Shown: positions 8,488-18,501, counted from the first letter of the stretch. The stretch is DNA of 64,000 nt from Streptomyces pyxinae (GCF_024756275.1 NZ_JANUGQ010000009.1:1-64000); one strand, 5' to 3'. Program-made: numbers and translations. The notes: generated from the letters alone by a model not told the origin.

Positions 8488-10712
8488 TTGTCGGTGCCCC
8501 CGGCGGCGCCGTCGGCCGAGCCCTCGGCGTCCTCGTCCGCGATGACGGGGATGAGGGAGAGCTTGCCGCGCTGGTCGATCTCGGCGATCTCGACCTGGAC
8601 CTTGGAGCCGACCGCGAGCACGTCCTCCACGTTCTCCACGCGCTTGCCGCCGGCGAGCTTGCGGATCTGGGAGATGTGCAGCAGGCCGTCCTTGCCCGGC
8701 AGCAGGGAGACGAACGCGCCGAAGGTGGTCGTCTTGACGACCGTGCCCAAGTAGCGCTCGCCGACCTCCGGCATGGTCGGGTTGGCGATGCCGTTGATCG
8801 TGGCGCGGGCGGCCTCGGCCGCCGGGCCGTCGGCGGCACCGATGTAGATGGTGCCGTCGTCCTCGATGGTGATCTCGGCGCCGGTGTCCTCCTGGATCTG
8901 GTTGATCATCTTGCCCTTGGGGCCGATGACCTCACCGATCTTGTCCACCGGGATCTTGACGGTGATGATCCGCGGGGCGTTCGGGGACATCTCGTCCGGG
9001 GTGTCGATCGCTTCCATCATCACGTCGAGGATGTGGAGGCGGGCGTCACGGGCCTGCTTGAGGGCCGCGGCCAGGACGGAGGCCGGGATGCCGTCCAGCT
9101 TGGTGTCCAGCTGGAGGGCGGTGACGAACTCCTTGGTGCCGGCGACCTTGAAGTCCATGTCGCCGAAGGCGTCCTCCGCACCGAGGATGTCGGTGAGGGT
9201 GACGTAGTGCGTCTCGCCGTCGATCTCCTGGGAGATCAGGCCCATGGCGATACCGGCGACCGGGGCCTTCAGCGGCACACCGGCGTTCAGCAGCGACATG
9301 GTGGAGGCGCAGACCGAGCCCATGGACGTCGAGCCGTTGGAGCCGAGGGCCTCGGACACCTGACGGATCGCGTACGGGAACTCCTCGCGGGTCGGCAGCA
9401 CCGGCACCAGGGCGCGCTCGGCGAGGGCGCCGTGGCCGATCTCGCGGCGCTTCGGGGAGCCGACGCGGCCGGTCTCACCGGTGGAGTACGGCGGGAAGTT
9501 GTAGTTGTGCATGTAGCGCTTGCGGGTCACCGGGGAGAGGGTGTCCAGCTGCTGCTCCATGCGGAGCATGTTGAGGGTGGTGACACCCAGGATCTGGGTC
9601 TCACCGCGCTCGAACAGCGCCGAGCCGTGCACGCGCGGGATGGCCTCGACCTCGGCGGCGAGCGTACGGATGTCCGTGACGCCGCGGCCGTCGATGCGGA
9701 CCTTCTCCTTGATGACGCGCTCACGGACCAGGGACTTGGTCAGCGAGCGGTACGCCGCGGAGATCTCCTTCTCGCGGCCCTCGAACTGCGGCAGCAGCTT
9801 CTCGGCGGCGACGGCCTTCACCCGGTCGAGCTCGGCCTCGCGCTCCTGCTTGCCGGCGATGGTGAGCGCCTGGGCCAGCTCGGAGCGGACGGCGGCGGAG
9901 AGCGCCTCCAGCACGTCGTCCTCGTAGTCGAGGAAGATCGGGAACTCGCCGGTCGGCTTGGCGGCCTTGGCGGCGAGGTCGGACTGCGCCTTGCAGAGGA
10001 CCTTGATGAAGGGCTTGGCGGCCTCCAGACCGGCGGCCACGACCTCCTCGGTCGGCGCCTCGGCGCCGCCCTTGACCAGCTGGATGGTCTGGTCGGTGGC
10101 CTCGGCCTCGACCATCATGATCGCGACGTCGCCGTCCTCCAGGACCCGGCCGGCGACGACCATGTCGAAGACGGCCTCCTCCAGCTCGGTGTGGGTCGGG
10201 AACGCCACCCACTGGCCGCGGATCAGGGCGACCCGGGTGCCGCCGATCGGACCCGAGAAGGGCAGGCCGGCCAGCTGCGTGGAGCAGGAGGCGGCGTTGA
10301 TCGCGACCACGTCGTAGAGGTGGTCGGGGTTGAGCGCCATGATCGTCTCGACGACCTGGATCTCGTTGCGCAGGCCCTTCTTGAAGGACGGGCGCAGCGG
10401 CCGGTCGATGAGCCGGCAGGTGAGGATGGCGTCCTCGGACGGGCGGCCCTCGCGCCGGAAGAAGGAGCCGGGGATCTTGCCGGCCGCGTACATGCGCTCC
10501 TCGACGTCCACCGTGAGGGGGAAGAAGTCGAGCTGGTCCTTGGGCTTCTTGGAAGCGGTGGTGGCCGACAGCACCATGGTGTCGTCGTCCAGGTACGCCA
10601 CGGCGGAGCCGGCGGCCTGCTTGGCCAGGCGGCCCGTCTCGAAGCGGATGGTGCGGGTGCCGAAGGAGCCGTTGTCGATGACGGCCTCGGCGTAGTGGGT
10701 CTCGTTCTCCAC
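8484..10712 (-). CDS. pnp: Polyribonucleotide nucleotidyltransferase (PNPase)
   Basis: Encodes 742 residues. PNPase degrades RNA 3'-5' phosphorolytically, and in Streptomyces it also adds 3' tails. Two RNase PH cores are present ([14 protein letters not shown] in the first; [19 protein letters not shown] in the second). A KH domain ([18 protein letters not shown], about residues 585-620) and an S1 domain ([28 protein letters not shown], about 665-735) follow. The GTG start at 10712 ([11 protein letters not shown]) is chosen because GGAG precedes it and it matches the usual streptomycete start; an earlier GTG in VTEKPLVEN is the alternative. It lies downstream of rpsO with a long leader between them. 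Confidence 0.96.
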   Translation of the reverse strand: MENETHYAEAVIDNGSFGTRTIRFETGRLAKQAAGSAVAYLDDDTMVLSATTASKKPKDQLDFFPLTVDVEERMYAAGKIPGSFFRREGRPSEDAILTCRLIDRPLRPSFKKGLRNEIQVVETIMALNPDHLYDVVAINAASCSTQLAGLPFSGPIGGTRVALIRGQWVAFPTHTELEEAVFDMVVAGRVLEDGDVAIMMVEAEATDQTIQLVKGGAEAPTEEVVAAGLEAAKPFIKVLCKAQSDLAAKAAKPTGEFPIFLDYEDDVLEALSAAVRSELAQALTIAGKQEREAELDRVKAVAAEKLLPQFEGREKEISAAYRSLTKSLVRERVIKEKVRIDGRGVTDIRTLAAEVEAIPRVHGSALFERGETQILGVTTLNMLRMEQQLDTLSPVTRKRYMHNYNFPPYSTGETGRVGSPKRREIGHGALAERALVPVLPTREEFPYAIRQVSEALGSNGSTSMGSVCASTMSLLNAGVPLKAPVAGIAMGLISQEIDGETHYVTLTDILGAEDAFGDMDFKVAGTKEFVTALQLDTKLDGIPASVLAAALKQARDARLHILDVMMEAIDTPDEMSPNAPRIITVKIPVDKIGEVIGPKGKMINQIQEDTGAEITIEDDGTIYIGAADGPAAEAARATINGIANPTMPEVGERYLGTVVKTTTFGAFVSLLPGKDGLLHISQIRKLAGGKRVENVEDVLAVGSKVQVEIAEIDQRGKLSLIPVIADEDAEGSADGAAGGTDK

Positions 10713-11236
10713 CAGCGGTTTCTCCGTAACTTGGTTACTTTTGCGTCTTTGCGTCCCGCGCCCGTGTGGCGGGGGACGGGGCGGAGATGCGCGCCTCGTG
10801 TGCGGGCCGGTCTTCGATCGAAGCACCCGGAGTGCTCTCCGGGGGCCACTACCGAGGACCGGCGATGGCGACGCGCGCCTCTCCTCGTGTGTCCTGCGGT
10901 GTTGTGCTGTCGTGCTGTTGTCGTGCGGTGCTGTGCGGTTTCCCGCGGCGCCGTGCGATTCCGTACGGCCGACGGCCGAGCGGTCGTACAGCCGTACAGC
11001 CACATCAGTCGTACGGCTGTGGTGCGGCTCCGCGGTCGTACGTCCTTCGTACGGCTCGTACGGCCGGGGGTGCCGACGGGTTCCGCGTTTCCGCGCGGTG
11101 CCCCGGTGACACCTGTTGGTCCGCAGTCGTCCGCAGGACGTGCTGGGACCAGACTACAAAGCCGGGGTGACAGTCCGCACGTACAGCGCCCCTGCCCCGG
11201 GCGCCGGGGCGTACGCCGGGCGTACCTGACGTACGA
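10713..11236 (-). promoter_or_regulatory. rpsO-pnp intergenic region with inverted repeat
   Basis: This roughly 520-base non-coding stretch separates rpsO from pnp. It contains a 10-bp inverted repeat ACAGCCGTAC / GTACGGCTGT (10988-10997 and 11011-11020) and a dense cluster of CGTACGG-like motifs (about 10960-11080). In the studied streptomycete, pnp has its own promoter and the rpsO-pnp intergenic hairpin is cut by RNase III. The repeat here is a candidate for that site, but no promoter box is clear. Confidence 0.45.
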
Positions 11237-11277
11237 CGAAGGGAGCGGCTCCCTCGGTGCGGGAACCGCTCCCTTCG
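11237..11277 (-). terminator. rpsO terminator or attenuator hairpin
   Basis: A 17-bp stem (CGAAGGGAGCGGCTCCC at 11237-11253 with 11261-11277) and a 7-base loop, 7 bases past the rpsO stop. The single imperfect pair is C-A on the plus strand but G-U in minus-strand RNA, which supports function in the rpsO transcript. Confidence 0.85.
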
Positions 11278-11284
11278 CTGCGCC

Positions 11285-11575
11285 TTACTTGGCGCCGCCG
11301 GCCGCGCCGCGGCGGATGCCGAGGCGGTCGACCAGCGTACGGAAGCGCTGGATGTCCTTCTTGGCCAGGTACTGCAGCAGGCGGCGGCGCTGGCCGACCA
11401 GGATCAGCAGACCCCGGCGGGAGTGGTGGTCGTGCTTGTGGGTCTTGAGGTGCTCGGTCAGGTCCGAGATGCGGCGGGAGAGCATCGCGACCTGGACCTC
11501 GGGGGAGCCGGTGTCGCCCTCCTTGGTGCCGAACTCGGCCATGATCTGCTTCTTCGTAGCGGCGTCGAGAGACAC
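11285..11575 (-). CDS. rpsO: 30S ribosomal protein S15
   Basis: Encodes 96 residues, of which the mature 89-residue core is typical S15. Recognisable stretches are [28 protein letters not shown] and RRRLLQYL. S15 binds 16S rRNA helices 20-22 early in 30S assembly. The GTG start at 11575 has GAGGAG upstream and gives SLDAATKKQ, the usual actinobacterial N-terminus. The C-terminus carries a short RGAAGGAK extension common in this group. Its leader may be autoregulated, as known for S15 elsewhere; no such structure could be proven here. Confidence 0.95.
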   Translation of the reverse strand: MSLDAATKKQIMAEFGTKEGDTGSPEVQVAMLSRRISDLTEHLKTHKHDHHSRRGLLILVGQRRRLLQYLAKKDIQRFRTLVDRLGIRRGAAGGAK

Positions 11576-11819
11576 GCGTACTCCTCTGGTGTTCCATGCG
11601 CCCGCGAGTGCCCCTGGTCTTGGTCTCAGGGGAGCTTCCGTGACTCGGAGGCGAGGGTCCGATGAGCGCTGCCCCCAGAGAATCCGGAGGCGCGTACACA
11701 AACGGCCGTTGTCGAGCCTACCAGCCACCGGGGACCACCCCGGACGGGACCCCGGTGGCCGCGGTGCCCCGGGGGGCGGCGGGGCCTCGCCGCCCCGGCC
11801 CGGTGGCACGGGCGGGACA

Positions 11820-11846
11820 CGTACTCCGCGTACTCCGCGTACTCCG
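11820..11846. repeat. Three tandem 9-bp repeats
   Basis: Three perfect copies of CGTACTCCG in the 478-base gap between rpsO and eccD. The rest of the gap is very GC-rich and shows no gene; it should contain the rpsO promoter, which I could not locate. Confidence 0.65.
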
Positions 11847-11988
11847 GTACGGCCCCGGCAGGGCCGCCCGGTACCGCTCCCGGGCTCCCCCGTGGAGCCG
11901 CCGGAGGGCACCCGGGCGTACCGGGTGCGGGCCCGGCCGGTCCGGGGCGGGCCGGCGGCGGCCGGTCGGGGGGCACGGCGTGCAGGAG

Positions 11989-12068
11989 GTCACGGCGCCA
12001 CGAGGCCACGGCGCCACGGCGTCACGAGGTCACGGCGTCAGGAGGTCACGGCGTCAGGAGGTCATGGC
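11989..12068. repeat. 8-bp minisatellite over the 3' end of eccD
   Basis: Ten adjacent 8-bp units close to GTCACGGC (variants GCCACGGC, GTCACGAG, GTCAGGAG, GTCATGGC), with a perfect 16-bp double unit GTCACGGCGTCAGGAG at 12029-12044 and 12045-12060. The array covers the eccD stop codon (12054-12056) and runs on into the downstream gap. Because 8 is not a multiple of 3, unit gain or loss within the coding part would change the EccD C-terminus. Confidence 0.75.
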
Positions 12069-13592
12069 GCGGATGGTGTGGTAGACGCCGAAGACCGCGA
12101 GGCAGAGCGGGATCAGGGTCAGCAGGACGAAGCCCTCGGCTATCTCCAGGAAGCGGCCCCAGAAGGGGGTGACGCCCGCGCGGGGGACGATCAGGCCGAT
12201 GGCGGTGATCACGCCGGCGACGGCGGCCACCGCGGCGGCCAGCCAGACGGTACGGAGGTCGAGACCGCCGCCGTCGCCCCGGAGCGCGGCCCGGACCAGG
12301 GCGCTCGGCGGGTTGAGGCAGAGGCCGAGGCCCAGCAGGAGCAGCGACCCCAGACCGGCGGCGAGGGCGCAGCCGACCTGGGCGGTGTAGCGGAAGAGGT
12401 GGGCGCGCATCATCATCGCCACGCCCGTCGCGAAGGCCAGCAGCTGGCCCCAGAGGCCGGCGGAGAAGCCCAGGACGGCCGAGGCGCCGACGGCCAGCAG
12501 GGCGCAGCCGCCGACCAGGCCGACGAGCAGCTCGTGGCCCCGGTGGACCCGGGCCGCGACGGCCACCGGGTCGACCGGCTCCGCCGGGGTGGGCTCGGCC
12601 CCGTACCCGGCCACGGTGGTGCGCGGCGGGTCGAAGCCGAGCGGCAGCCGGGCGAACCGGGTGGAGAGGGCGGGCAGGAAGGCGAGCGCGCCGACGGCGA
12701 GCGGGGCGCAGACGGCGGCGGACTCGACCGGGGTCATCCCGGTCAGCACGGCGGCGAAGGTCACGAGGAGGCCGACGGCCGAGGCGAGGACGAAGGCGAC
12801 GAAGGGTCCGTCACCGGCCGGGGAGACCGCCGTCAGCACCACGGAGACGACCAGGACGGCGGCGCAGGCGACCAGGAACTGGAGCCGGCCGGCCCCCTGG
12901 CCGCCGGCGAAGGGCAGCAGTCCGGCGCCGCCGACGGCGGCGTTGGCCATGGCGCCGATGCCCAGCGCGACGGCCGAGCCCCGGTCGTCGTAGACCCGGG
13001 CCCGGACACAGGCGAGGGCGAGCAGCAGCACGCCCGCCACCCCGGCGAGGATGCCGGGCAGGCCGTGCGTGTCGTGCCGGGGGTCGGCGGTGAAGAGCAC
13101 CAGGGCGAGCAGGACCAGCAGCGCCGAGCCGCCGAAGAGTCCGGCGCCGCGCATCAGGCCGTCGTTCCACATGGTGCGGTCGCGGGCGACGGCCGAGGCG
13201 ACGGCGTCGGAGACGTCGTCGAAGACGGCGGGCGGCAGCGACTCCGCGAACGGGCGCAGCGAGAGCAGCTCGCCGTCGAGGATCCGCTGGGCGGCGAGAC
13301 CGCGGCCGCTGTCCAGGACGGTGCCGTCGCGGCGCACCAGGTGGTAGCCGACGGGGGCACCGGGGGCGGGGCTCTGGCCGGACAGCCGGAGGATCTCCGG
13401 GTACAGGTCGGCCAGCGCGATGTCCTCGGGGAGTGCCACGTCGACCCGGCCGTCCGGGGCGACGACGGTGACGCGGCAGAAACCGGTGCCGCCGGCGGAC
13501 GGCTGGGCGGGAGCCGGCTGTCCGGGTCCGGCAGTGGGGCCGGCGCCCGGTCCCGTGCTGGCGCCGATGCCGGCTGAGGCCGTCGTACTCAC
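12054..13592 (-). CDS. eccD: Type VII secretion integral membrane protein EccD
   Basis: Encodes 512 residues. A Pro/Gly-rich N-terminus is followed by a ubiquitin-like domain (about residues 38-118, starting FCRVTVVAPDGRVDVALPED). About eleven membrane helices come next, matching the EccD fold that lines the periphery of the ESX membrane complex. The charged cytoplasmic loop near residues 305-345 separates helix groups. The GTG start at 13592 is preceded by GGGGGA. It faces away from eccC, with a 477-base divergent gap between them. Its last codons fall in an 8-bp repeat array. Confidence 0.9.
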   Translation of the reverse strand: MSTTASAGIGASTGPGAGPTAGPGQPAPAQPSAGGTGFCRVTVVAPDGRVDVALPEDIALADLYPEILRLSGQSPAPGAPVGYHLVRRDGTVLDSGRGLAAQRILDGELLSLRPFAESLPPAVFDDVSDAVASAVARDRTMWNDGLMRGAGLFGGSALLVLLALVLFTADPRHDTHGLPGILAGVAGVLLLALACVRARVYDDRGSAVALGIGAMANAAVGGAGLLPFAGGQGAGRLQFLVACAAVLVVSVVLTAVSPAGDGPFVAFVLASAVGLLVTFAAVLTGMTPVESAAVCAPLAVGALAFLPALSTRFARLPLGFDPPRTTVAGYGAEPTPAEPVDPVAVAARVHRGHELLVGLVGGCALLAVGASAVLGFSAGLWGQLLAFATGVAMMMRAHLFRYTAQVGCALAAGLGSLLLLGLGLCLNPPSALVRAALRGDGGGLDLRTVWLAAAVAAVAGVITAIGLIVPRAGVTPFWGRFLEIAEGFVLLTLIPLCLAVFGVYHTIRAMTS

Positions 13593-13666
13593 CTGCTGCT
13601 TCCCCCTCGTGTGGGCCGTGCGTTCCGTCCGGCCCGTTCGTCCGCCGGCTCGCTCCCGTGCGTTCC

Positions 13667-13750
13667 GGCCGCCTGTCCGTGCGCCGGCCCGGCCGCCCGT
13701 CCGTTCGTCGGCCCGGCCGCCTGTCCGTCCGCCTGTCCGTTCGCCGGCGA
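13667..13750. repeat. 24-bp tandem repeats in the eccD-eccC divergent gap
   Basis: Two adjacent 24-bp units (13667-13690 and 13691-13714, consensus GGCCGCCTGTCCGTTCGCCGGCCC) and a third, rearranged unit continue to about 13750. This gap must hold promoters for both eccD and eccC; no clear boxes were found. Confidence 0.6.
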
Positions 13751-14069
13751 CTCCGTGCGGGCGTATGAGCGTACGGGTGTGACGGGCTTACGGGTACGAC
13801 GGGCATACCGCCGGGCTTCCGGGCCGGTGGGACCGGGAGCCCGGGGAACCGGCCTGCTCCGCGCGCCCCTCGCCGGGCGGCCCGGAGCGGGTCCGCCGGG
13901 CGGTGGTGGCCGGAACGGGCCGGATCGCACCCGGGTGCGACCGTGCCGCGTCAGCCTACCGTCCGGACGTGTCCGGGCACGCAAGTAGGATCCCTCCCCG
14001 CGGACGGTTGCCCGTCGCCGAGGGGGCGCCGAGGGGGACCTCTCCGTCCGCCGAGGGATTGGGTGAGCT

Positions 14070-17000
14070 GTGAGTCAGATCGTCGTCAAGCGCCCGCCGC
14101 GGGTACTGCCGCCCGAGGTGGACGGCGAGCCGGTGCCGCTCCAGCCGCCGCCGGAACTGCCGCGCGGCCAGCAGGAGGGCGTGCTGATGCAGCTCCTGCC
14201 CACGCTGGGCATGGGCGGTTCGGTCGTCTTCTTCTTCATGACCCCGAGCCCCGTGATGCGGATCATGGGCATGGTGATGATCGCGTCCACGGTGGCCATG
14301 ACCATCGCGATGCTGGTGCGCTACCGGCGCGGCACTCAGGGGCAGTTGGCCGATCTGCGGCGGGACTACCTCTCGTATCTGAATCAGACCCGCCGGGCGG
14401 TGCTGCGGACGGCGCGCCGCCAGCGGGACGCGCAGTACTTCGTGCACCCCTCCCCCGAGCAGCTGTGGGCGCTGGTGGCCGAGGGCAGCCGGGTGTGGGA
14501 ACGGCGCGTCGGTGACGACGACTTCGGGCAGGTGCGGGTCGGTCTGGGCAGCCAGGAGCTGGCCACGCCGCTGGTGGCGCCGGAGACGGCGCCGGTGGAC
14601 GAGCTGGAGCCGCTGGCGGCGGGCGCGATGCGGCAGTTCCTCACCGCCCACTCCACGCTGGACGGACTGCCGATGGCGGTGTCGCTGCGGGCGTTCGCGC
14701 AGCTGACGGTGAGCGGTGACGAGGAGTCGGTGCGCGGGGCGGCCCGGGCGATGGTCGGTTCGCTGGCCGCGCTGCACTCCCCCGAGGACCTGGTGATCGC
14801 GGTGGCGGCCGGCCGGGACACGGTGCCGCTGTGGGAGTGGGCGAAGTGGCTGCCGCACGTCCAGGCGCCCGGTTCCGGGGACGGGGCGGGCACCCGGCGG
14901 CTGATCACCACGGACGCGGTGGAGCTGGAGACGATGCTGGCCGGGCGGCTGGAGGGCCGGCCCCGGTTCCAGCCGGGCGGCCAGCCGCTGCTGGACCAGC
15001 CGCATGTGGTGATCGTGCTGGACGGGCCGTCGGTGCCGCCCATGTCGCCGCTGGCGGGCGAGGGCCTCCAGGGTGTGACGGTGGTGGAGCTGGTCCCCGG
15101 GGAGCCGGCCGAGATCCGCGGCGACCTGTCGATGGTGGTCCGGCCCGGCGCCCTGCGGCTGGAGTCGCACCACGGGCTGGTGTACGACGGGACACCGGAC
15201 CGGCTCGGCCCGGAGGCCGCCGAGGCGCTGGCCCGGCAGCTGGCGCCGCTGCGGGTGGCCGCGGGCGGGGACGACGACCAGCCGCTGCTGGCCAACCTGG
15301 ACTTCACCGATCTGCTGAACCTGGGCGACGCGGCCTCGGTGGACGTGGCCCGGACCTGGCGGCCGCGCTCCCAGTCGGAGCGGCTGCGGGTGCCGATCGG
15401 CGTCGGCGAGGACGGCGTGCCGCTGATGCTGGACCTCAAGGAGGCGGCCCAGGAGGGCATGGGCCCGCACGGACTCTGCGTGGGCGCCACCGGTTCCGGC
15501 AAGTCGGAGCTGCTGCGCACCCTGGTGCTGGGGCTCGCGGTCACCCACTCCTCGGAGACGCTCAACTTCGTCCTCGCGGACTTCAAGGGCGGTGCCACCT
15601 TCGCCGGGATGTCCCGGATGCCGCATGTGGCGGCGGTGATCACCAACCTGGCGGACGATCTGACGCTGGTGGACCGGATGGGCGACTCCATCCGGGGCGA
15701 GCTCAACCGGCGGCAGGAGATGCTGCGGGACGCCGGCAACTACGCCAACATCCACGACTACGAGAAGGCCCGGGCGGCCGGCGCGCCGTTGCAGCCGCTG
15801 CCCTCGCTGGTCCTGGTGATCGACGAGTTCAGCGAACTGCTGACCGCCAAGCCGGACTTCATCGACATGTTCGTCCAGATCGGCCGGATCGGCCGGTCGC
15901 TGGGCGTGCATCTGCTGCTCGCCTCGCAGCGCCTGGAGGAAGGCAGGCTGCGCGGTCTGGAGACGTACCTCTCGTACCGGATCGGTCTGCGCACCTTCTC
16001 CGCCGCCGAGTCGCGGGCCGCCATCGGGGTGCCCGACGCCTACCACCTGCCGAACGTGCCGGGCTCCGGCTACCTCAAGTTCGGTACGGACGAGATGCTG
16101 CGGTTCAAGGCGGCGTACGTCTCCGGGGTCTACCGGACCGGCTCGCGCGACGCGCTGCCGAGCGGCCCGCTGCCGGTGGACCGGGCCCCGGCGGTGTTCA
16201 CGGCGGCCCCGGTGCCGGTCCGGTACGCCCGGCCGGCCGCCACCGCCGCCGTGCCCGCGCCGCGCGGCGGGGACGACGCGCTGGCGGACACCGTGCTGGA
16301 CGTGATCGTGCGCCGGCTGGAGGGGCGCGGCGTCGAGGCCCACCAGGTGTGGCTGCCGCCGCTCGACAACCCGCCGCCGCTGGACGAGTTGCTGCCCGGC
16401 CTGGCCGGGGTGCCCGGGCGCGGGCTGACCCAGCCGGGGTACGAGGGCGCGGGGCGGCTGATCGTCCCGCTGGGCGTGGTGGACAAGCCGTTCGAGCAGC
16501 GCCGGGACACCCTGTACCGGGACTTCTCGGGGGCGGCGGGCCATATGCAGATCGTCGGCGGGCCGCAGTCCGGCAAGTCCACCCTGCTGCGGACCCTCGT
16601 CTCGGCGTTCGCGCTCACCCACACCCCGCACGAGGTGCAGTTCTACGGGCTGGACTTCGGCGGCGGCTCGCTGTCCTCGGTGGCGGGGCTGCCGCACGTC
16701 GGCGGGGTCGCCTCCCGGCTGGACCCGGAGAAGGTGCGGCGGACCGTGGCGGAGGTGTACGGCATCCTCACCCGGCGCGAGGAGTACTTCCGTACCGCCG
16801 GGGTGGACTCCATCGCCACCTACCGGCGGCTGCGGGCGCGCGGTGACATCTCGGTGGCCGAACAGCCGTGGGGCGATGTCTTCCTGGTCATCGACGGCTG
16901 GGGCAACTTCCGTACGGACTACGAGGGCCTGGAGCCCGCCGTGGTGGACATCGCGGCCCGGGGCCTCGGTTACGGCATCCATGTGGTGGTCACGGCGTCG

Positions 17001-18041
17001 CGCTCCATGGAGGTCCGCGCCAACATGAAGGACCACCTGATGAACCGGCTGGAGCTGCGGCTCGGTGACACCATGGACTCGGAGCTGGACCGCAAGGTGG
17101 CGGTCAATGTGCCGACCGGGGTGCCGGGCCGGGGCATCACCCCGGAGCGGCTGCACTTCATGGCGGCGGTGCCGCGCATCGACTCCATCAACTCGGACAG
17201 CGACCTCTCCGAGGCGAGCGCCGCCATGGCCCAGGAGGTCGGCCGTCACTGGACCGCCCCGGGCGCCCCGGCGGTACGGCTGCTGCCGCGCGAACTCCCG
17301 GCCGGCCGGCTGCCCGCCGGGTACGCCGAGCCGGAGCGCGGGATCGCCTTCGGCATCGACGAGAACAACCTGGAGCCGGTCTTCGCGGACTTCGAACGCG
17401 ACCCGTTCTTCCTGATCTTCGGGGACAGCGAGTCCGGCAAGTCCAATCTGCTCCGGCTGATGATCCGGCGGATCACCGAGCGGTACGACGGGGACGCGGC
17501 GAAGTTCTTCGTGATCGACAACCGCCGCGCGCTGCTGGACGTCACCCCCGCCTCGCATCTGGCGGAGTACGTGCCCATGTCCAACAACATGGAGCACCAT
17601 GTCGACGCCCTGGCCGACCTGATCCAGCGCCGGACCCCGCCGGCCGACGTCACCGCGCGCCAGCTGCGGGAGCGGAGCTGGTGGAGCGGGCCCTCGGTCT
17701 TCGTGGTGGTGGACGACTACGACCTGGTCTCCACATCGAGCGGCAACCCGCTGGGCGCCCTCACCGAACTGCTGCCCTTCGCCCGGGACGTGGGCGTCCG
17801 CTTCATCATCGCCCGGGGCGCGGCGGGCGCCAGCCGGGCGACCTACGAGCCCTTCATGCAGCGGATGATGGAGCTGGGCGCCCAGGGCGTGCTGCTCTCC
17901 GGCGACCTCCAGGAGGGCGAGATCCTCGGCGGCGTCCGGATGCGCCCGCAGCCGCCCGGCCGGGGTGTCTTCGTCTCCCGCCAGCGCGGCAACCCGCTGG
18001 TCCAGACGGGGCTGCTGGCGCCGGAGGGGGACGCGTACTAG
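14070..18041 (+). CDS. eccC: Type VII secretion FtsK/SpoIIIE-type ATPase EccC
   Basis: Encodes 1323 residues. Two N-terminal membrane helices (about 39-57 and 62-83) are followed by a DUF-type stalk region and three P-loop ATPase modules in one chain. Walker A sites are GATGSGKSE near residue 472, GGPQSGKST near 830 and GDSESGKSN near 1117. Walker B partners are LVLVIDEFSE near 580, VFLVIDGWG and VFVVVDDYD. EccC recognises Esx substrates and powers their export. In mycobacterial ESX-1 this protein is split in two; here it is fused, as in most other systems. The GTG start at 14070 follows a GGGTGAG sequence. It is convergent with the esx genes, with a strong terminator between them. Confidence 0.95.
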   Translation: MSQIVVKRPPRVLPPEVDGEPVPLQPPPELPRGQQEGVLMQLLPTLGMGGSVVFFFMTPSPVMRIMGMVMIASTVAMTIAMLVRYRRGTQGQLADLRRDYLSYLNQTRRAVLRTARRQRDAQYFVHPSPEQLWALVAEGSRVWERRVGDDDFGQVRVGLGSQELATPLVAPETAPVDELEPLAAGAMRQFLTAHSTLDGLPMAVSLRAFAQLTVSGDEESVRGAARAMVGSLAALHSPEDLVIAVAAGRDTVPLWEWAKWLPHVQAPGSGDGAGTRRLITTDAVELETMLAGRLEGRPRFQPGGQPLLDQPHVVIVLDGPSVPPMSPLAGEGLQGVTVVELVPGEPAEIRGDLSMVVRPGALRLESHHGLVYDGTPDRLGPEAAEALARQLAPLRVAAGGDDDQPLLANLDFTDLLNLGDAASVDVARTWRPRSQSERLRVPIGVGEDGVPLMLDLKEAAQEGMGPHGLCVGATGSGKSELLRTLVLGLAVTHSSETLNFVLADFKGGATFAGMSRMPHVAAVITNLADDLTLVDRMGDSIRGELNRRQEMLRDAGNYANIHDYEKARAAGAPLQPLPSLVLVIDEFSELLTAKPDFIDMFVQIGRIGRSLGVHLLLASQRLEEGRLRGLETYLSYRIGLRTFSAAESRAAIGVPDAYHLPNVPGSGYLKFGTDEMLRFKAAYVSGVYRTGSRDALPSGPLPVDRAPAVFTAAPVPVRYARPAATAAVPAPRGGDDALADTVLDVIVRRLEGRGVEAHQVWLPPLDNPPPLDELLPGLAGVPGRGLTQPGYEGAGRLIVPLGVVDKPFEQRRDTLYRDFSGAAGHMQIVGGPQSGKSTLLRTLVSAFALTHTPHEVQFYGLDFGGGSLSSVAGLPHVGGVASRLDPEKVRRTVAEVYGILTRREEYFRTAGVDSIATYRRLRARGDISVAEQPWGDVFLVIDGWGNFRTDYEGLEPAVVDIAARGLGYGIHVVVTASRSMEVRANMKDHLMNRLELRLGDTMDSELDRKVAVNVPTGVPGRGITPERLHFMAAVPRIDSINSDSDLSEASAAMAQEVGRHWTAPGAPAVRLLPRELPAGRLPAGYAEPERGIAFGIDENNLEPVFADFERDPFFLIFGDSESGKSNLLRLMIRRITERYDGDAAKFFVIDNRRALLDVTPASHLAEYVPMSNNMEHHVDALADLIQRRTPPADVTARQLRERSWWSGPSVFVVVDDYDLVSTSSGNPLGALTELLPFARDVGVRFIIARGAAGASRATYEPFMQRMMELGAQGVLLSGDLQEGEILGGVRMRPQPPGRGVFVSRQRGNPLVQTGLLAPEGDAY

Positions 18042-18052
18042 CGGGCGAATAC

Positions 18053-18089
18053 GACAGGGTGGGCACCTCCCGTGCGTGCCCACCCTGTC
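18053..18089. terminator. Bidirectional terminator between eccC and the esx operon
   Basis: Perfect 14-bp inverted repeat GACAGGGTGGGCAC / GTGCCCACCCTGTC (18053-18066 and 18076-18089) with a 9-base loop. It lies 11 bases past the eccC stop and 30 bases past the stop of the convergent esx gene, so it can end both transcripts. Confidence 0.85.
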
Positions 18090-18119
18090 AGTTCGCGTCT
18101 CCCCCGGCGCGGGGGGCCG

Positions 18120-18422
18120 TCACTCGTAGTAGCCGGCCGCCTTGCGGTCGCCGGCCTGGTACTTCGGGCCCGCGTCACGGACGGCGCGGGCGATGCCCAT
18201 CAGGGCCTCGTGGATCGCGCGGGCGTCCTTGTCCCACTTCTTGTGCATCCCGTCGGCGGCCGTCTTGGCCTCACCCTCGAAGTGGTCCGAGATGCTGCGG
18301 ATCTTGGTCTGAAGCGCCTCCAGGGAGGCGTCCAGGTCCTTGGCCTGCTTCTCGATCACACCCGCCGCGTGGTCCAGCGACGAGTAGGTGACGGCCATCA
18401 GGTCGTCGTTCTGCCCTGTCAT
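18120..18422 (-). CDS. WXG100-family Esx protein with YxxxD signal
   Basis: Encodes 100 residues predicted to form a helical hairpin. The turn carries F-E-G (residues 48-50) in place of the usual W-x-G. The C-terminus contains YQAGD (residues 88-92), a match to the Y-x-x-x-D/E type VII secretion signal placed as in CFP-10. It should pair with the neighbouring W-R-G protein as an EsxA/EsxB-type heterodimer. The ATG at 18422 has GGAGAG upstream. It is the last gene of the minus-strand ESX operon. In Streptomyces coelicolor such a pair is secreted and affects sporulation; which member is called EsxA or EsxB here is left open. Confidence 0.9.
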   Translation of the reverse strand: MTGQNDDLMAVTYSSLDHAAGVIEKQAKDLDASLEALQTKIRSISDHFEGEAKTAADGMHKKWDKDARAIHEALMGIARAVRDAGPKYQAGDRKAAGYYE

Positions 18423-18501
18423 GATCTCTCCGGTTCTATCGGTCGTGCTGCTGGTGACTGCCGGTGGCCGCGGGGTCGCGAGGCCGCAGGCCGCGGCTGT
18501 G

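Noticed and set aside
8676..13577. Very long plus-strand open frame (1633 codons) opposite pnp, rpsO and eccD
   Set aside because: It is antisense to three well-recognised genes, has no matching protein family and is explained by GC-rich frame bias.
13956..18083. 1375-codon minus-strand open frame over eccC
   Set aside because: Antisense shadow of eccC; the product is low-complexity Arg/Gly/Pro-rich with no domain.
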